A program made the position numbers and the translations under genes. From NCBI GenBank assembly GCA_023078555.1, contig CM041201.1, forward strand, positions 1,371,713-1,435,712: a DNA stretch of 64,000 nucleotides, in the 5' to 3' direction. Source of the stretch: Ulva prolifera. Lineage: Eukaryota; Chlorophyta; Ulvophyceae; Ulvales; Ulvaceae. The notes beneath the pieces were generated by a model. That model was not told the DNA's origin. It saw nothing but the letters and a program-made list of their open reading frames with translations, and did no database searches. Positions 61,383 to 64,000 of this stretch are shown one piece after another (the first letter of the stretch is position 1; each line of letters begins with the position of its first letter).

Positions 61383-62392
61383 GTGTTGACCCGGCGCCGC
61401 GGGTGGTGTCGGGAGAGGCCTCGACTGATGTGGAGTAGCGTGTGCGAATGCATGTGGTGGCCTCGAACTGGTAGGTTGCACTGTAAATGCCAATTGTTGA
61501 AATTGCGGGAACAAATGCCGCTGACGTCGAGTGAACGTAATTGCACGGTCAAGACGGGGAGGGGCGCCGCAACATCGAACAAGTGCGTCTAGGCTGCAGC
61601 TGTGAGTGCTTGGAGATATGAAGGCGGCCCTGTGTGTGCAGCTATAGTCACGTTGACATGCATGTGTCAGGGGGGTACTGTTGGGCGTCAGAGTCACTCA
61701 CGCCCTTTGCAACAGCATGGCATTCAACATCATCGCAGCGGAAACAGATTGACCGCGGGGATCACAGCTACACTTTCAGACAGGAACGTAGTCAATCTTA
61801 GCCAGCAGACTGCTTGTGATGTTGTGCTCATTTCAATTTCCTGAGTTTATTCGGTGCGATTGCAGCGCATATCGTACACCTTAAGAACAACCCTAGAGCA
61901 ACTCAACATAGACAGAAGATCGGACAGTGAAGAGGGTTTATTGCTAGCCCTAGAACCAAAATAAGCTTCTGTATACTTCACGTTGACAATAAAAGCTCCC
62001 TCTAACAGTTCGCTGCTTGCATCTGCTACAGGCGCCGCCTTGATATGGCCCCCAAGAGCAACACGGTGTCTCTCTGATGCTGAGGGCGGAACCGGCCAGA
62101 CCCATCATCGGATCAGAGAGGATGACGCTACCCTGCACCACAGGCGAGCACTGAGAACCGCTCCCAGTTTGAACCACTTGTAGTTTTGACAGCTGCGGCT
62201 GATATATTAGGCACAGGGGCTCCCACCTACGCAGCTTGAATGAAGGCGTTGAGCAGCCAGTACCATGGTGGCCATTTTGATGCATTCTGTTGCGTCAATT
62301 GCATCCATCCTACAGCTGTGTGACTGTGGTGTCTGTAAAACGTTCCAGCCTAGAAAAAGTCCTCAAAAATACAGATTCAGCATGGAAATGCA
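61383..62392. other. Intergenic between convergent genes
   Basis: The helicase ends from the left and the J-protein gene ends from the right. No gene is seen between them. Confidence 0.5.
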
Positions 62393-63646
62393 TCACTTGC
62401 GCCGACGTTTGCTGTTTTTCAACCGTGCTATCCGCCGTGCCACATCCTCATCATCTGAGTCACTTCCCTTGGCACGGTTTGATCCTTCTGAAAATACAAA
62501 AGCTGTGAGCGGAGTCTCTGTGAGTAGCAGAGACACAGATGTGAGTGCCTCAGGGCGGGCTTGAGCGGAACGGCGGCTGCACGTTGCTTTTGTCGTGACT
62601 GCCACATGTCATCCATGACAAGGCAAGCTACATGAAACGTCAATGTTGCTGTACTTAGTCGTGCCCTTCAGAGGGCAATTACTCGGAATAAAGGGTAGCA
62701 CGAGTGTCAAAGGCAGCAAATAGCTGCTCAGTCAGTCATGCATGACCCGCACAGTTCATGGAACAGTAGCACCTTTAGCATCTGCCTGCGGAGTGGGCTC
62801 ATCATCCGAGTCCTGCCGCGGTCGAGCCTGCGCTCTGCGCTTCATCTTCTGTTGTGCTACTTCTCGTCTTTGCTGTACCTGTGACCGAAGCTTCTCTGCA
62901 AGCTGTGCTTCTTCCTCTTTTCTCAATTCAATTGCCTGCACAGGCATCCATGTCAGACCGAAAACTGCTGGATCAGAGTGCGGTTCTGCCGCGTGAAAGA
63001 GTCGACCAAGAACACGTGGAGAGGGGGACCGATTGAGACAGCACTCACCGCTTGAGTCCGTGCAGCATTGATGACAACGCGGTCTGCAACTGTGGCCTGT
63101 GCTTCTGCCAGCGCTCTTCGTGCCTTTGCTTCCTCAAGACGCTTGTTCATTTCATCTGATCGTTTTGCCGGGTCTTTCAAAATGCGGTGGGCTTCGTTCA
63201 GTCGCTCAAAAGCCTCTCTCGCCTCAGGGTTATTCTGGTTGCCTGGCTTGTCCGGATGCACGAAGATGGAGAGCCTCCGATAAGCTCTTGAGATGTCGGC
63301 GTCAGTACATTCCCAAGTCGGTCGCCCCATGGCGTCCACTTCCACTGGCGGTAATGCAAGCAATCTGCCCAGACGCTGCTCGTAACAACCATGCTCCAAC
63401 TGCTGCCAAAAACTACACACGAAACTGGGAGCAGGCTGGTACATACCGAAGGTAGTCACCATCTTTCCATGCCTGCAGGATCCGAGGAATCGCGTCCAGT
63501 GCTGTCATAGGGCCCTCGCGCTCACGCAACTGCTGATCCTCTCTCTCTTTTTTCCTTGCCTGCTGAAGCTCGACATCTTCAGCATCGGCCACACATGCAG
63601 CCTCCGCATGGAGCTTGTTGAACGCTTTTGTGAATTCGTCAGGCAT
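62393..63646 (-). CDS. DNAJC8-like J-domain protein
   Basis: Minus-strand exons 63447-63646, 63049-63424 (or -63412), 62773-62935 and 62393-62487 join in frame to about 277 residues, close to DNAJC8. Exon 1 is acidic and helical (ELQQARKKEREDQQLREREG). Exon 2 carries the J domain: ISRAYRRLSIFVHPDKPGN with the HPD triad, then AREAFERLNEAHRILKD. A long charged helix follows (EAQLAEKLRSQVQQRREVAQ), ending in an acidic patch and a basic tail, KNSKRRRK, likely a nuclear signal. DNAJC8/SPF31 is a spliceosome-associated Hsp70 co-chaperone; that role here is inferred from layout. The first intron would be only 22 or 34 nt (GTATGT...CAG or ...TAG), far shorter than the other introns, yet it is needed to keep frame. 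Introns 2 and 3 start GTGAGT and GTGCTA. Confidence 0.76.
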
Positions 63647-64000
63647 GCCGCGAGTAGCTGCGGTATACTTCAGCTACATACAGAAACGCTACAGTCAGTT
63701 GTGGAATTGGAGCACAGTTGATGCTACTTGGAGCATAGTTGTTGCTAATGCCGTTTTTGGGCTGCAAGTAGCGCGGTGCTGTCTCCCACTGCAGAAGAGG
63801 GCAGCCAATGGCCACAGGTGATGCCAAATCGAAGGTGTGATGAAAACACAACGGCCGGAGCGCGGCAAAGACCGCCGATCAACACCATTGACAGCGTAGC
63901 AAATTTTTATCAGGGCTCTGCGATCGTTTTGGTATGGGTGCGGGCTAAGCTGGACTGTCATGCTCTTCGACATCGACTCAACACTGGCACACTGTGTCCG
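63647..64000. other. Upstream of the J-protein gene
   Basis: This is the presumed 5' region of the minus-strand J-protein gene. No other gene is seen. Confidence 0.4.

Noticed and set aside
1-64000. CRISPR arrays, bacterial operons, ribosomal RNA
   Set aside because: No regularly spaced repeats, no Shine-Dalgarno-led gene runs and no rRNA-like sequence; introns and tRNA features show nuclear eukaryotic DNA.

Overview
The window looks like nuclear DNA from a protist with cilia or flagella, most likely a microalga. The protein genes are split by GT...AG introns. The two tRNA genes are of eukaryotic type and lack an encoded CCA. One gene encodes an outer-dynein-arm docking factor, so the cell builds motile flagella. 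Many 5' splice sites read GTGCGC or GTRYGC, and many 3' splice sites are preceded by TGCATGCAG instead of a pyrimidine tract. Coding exons are GC-rich, while introns and intergenic DNA are mixed. I could not fix the species.

Layout. 1830-5229 (+): a six-exon, multi-pass membrane protein of unknown family. 7829-12464 and 28745-32957 (+): two paralogous five-exon genes with identical intron phases. Each encodes an unusual RING-like domain followed by a degenerate protein-kinase domain, in the same order as plant KEG. 21347-25914 (+), between them: a five-exon bZIP transcription factor. 34631-36354 (+): a PP2C-fold protein that has lost its metal-binding aspartates. 37240-39532 (+): an incompletely resolved gene. 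40131-44483 (+): an ODAD3/CCDC151 (ODA10)-like coiled-coil protein. 45363-47297 (+): a DJ-1/PfpI Hsp31-like protein. 57506-61382 (+): a UPF1-like SF1B helicase. 62393-63646 (-): a DNAJC8-like J protein. tRNA-His(GTG) lies at 33377-33447 (-) and tRNA-Asp(GTC) at 49268-49338 (-).

Between the genes lie repeats and fossils: reverse-transcriptase-element C-terminal fragments (18630-19190 and 50790-52510) with stray 3' ends, an LTR-retrotransposon pol remnant (about 48050-49040) next to tRNA-Asp, a perfect 66-bp palindrome, a long GT tract, several inverted-repeat families, and a short dispersed repeat that has entered a helicase intron.

The central block is the most interesting. Two RING-pseudokinase genes, a bZIP factor and a catalytically dead PP2C-like gene lie on one strand within 29 kb. 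In land plants KEG, bZIP ABI5 and PP2Cs act in one signalling pathway. The resemblance here is by domain type only; a functional link is inference.
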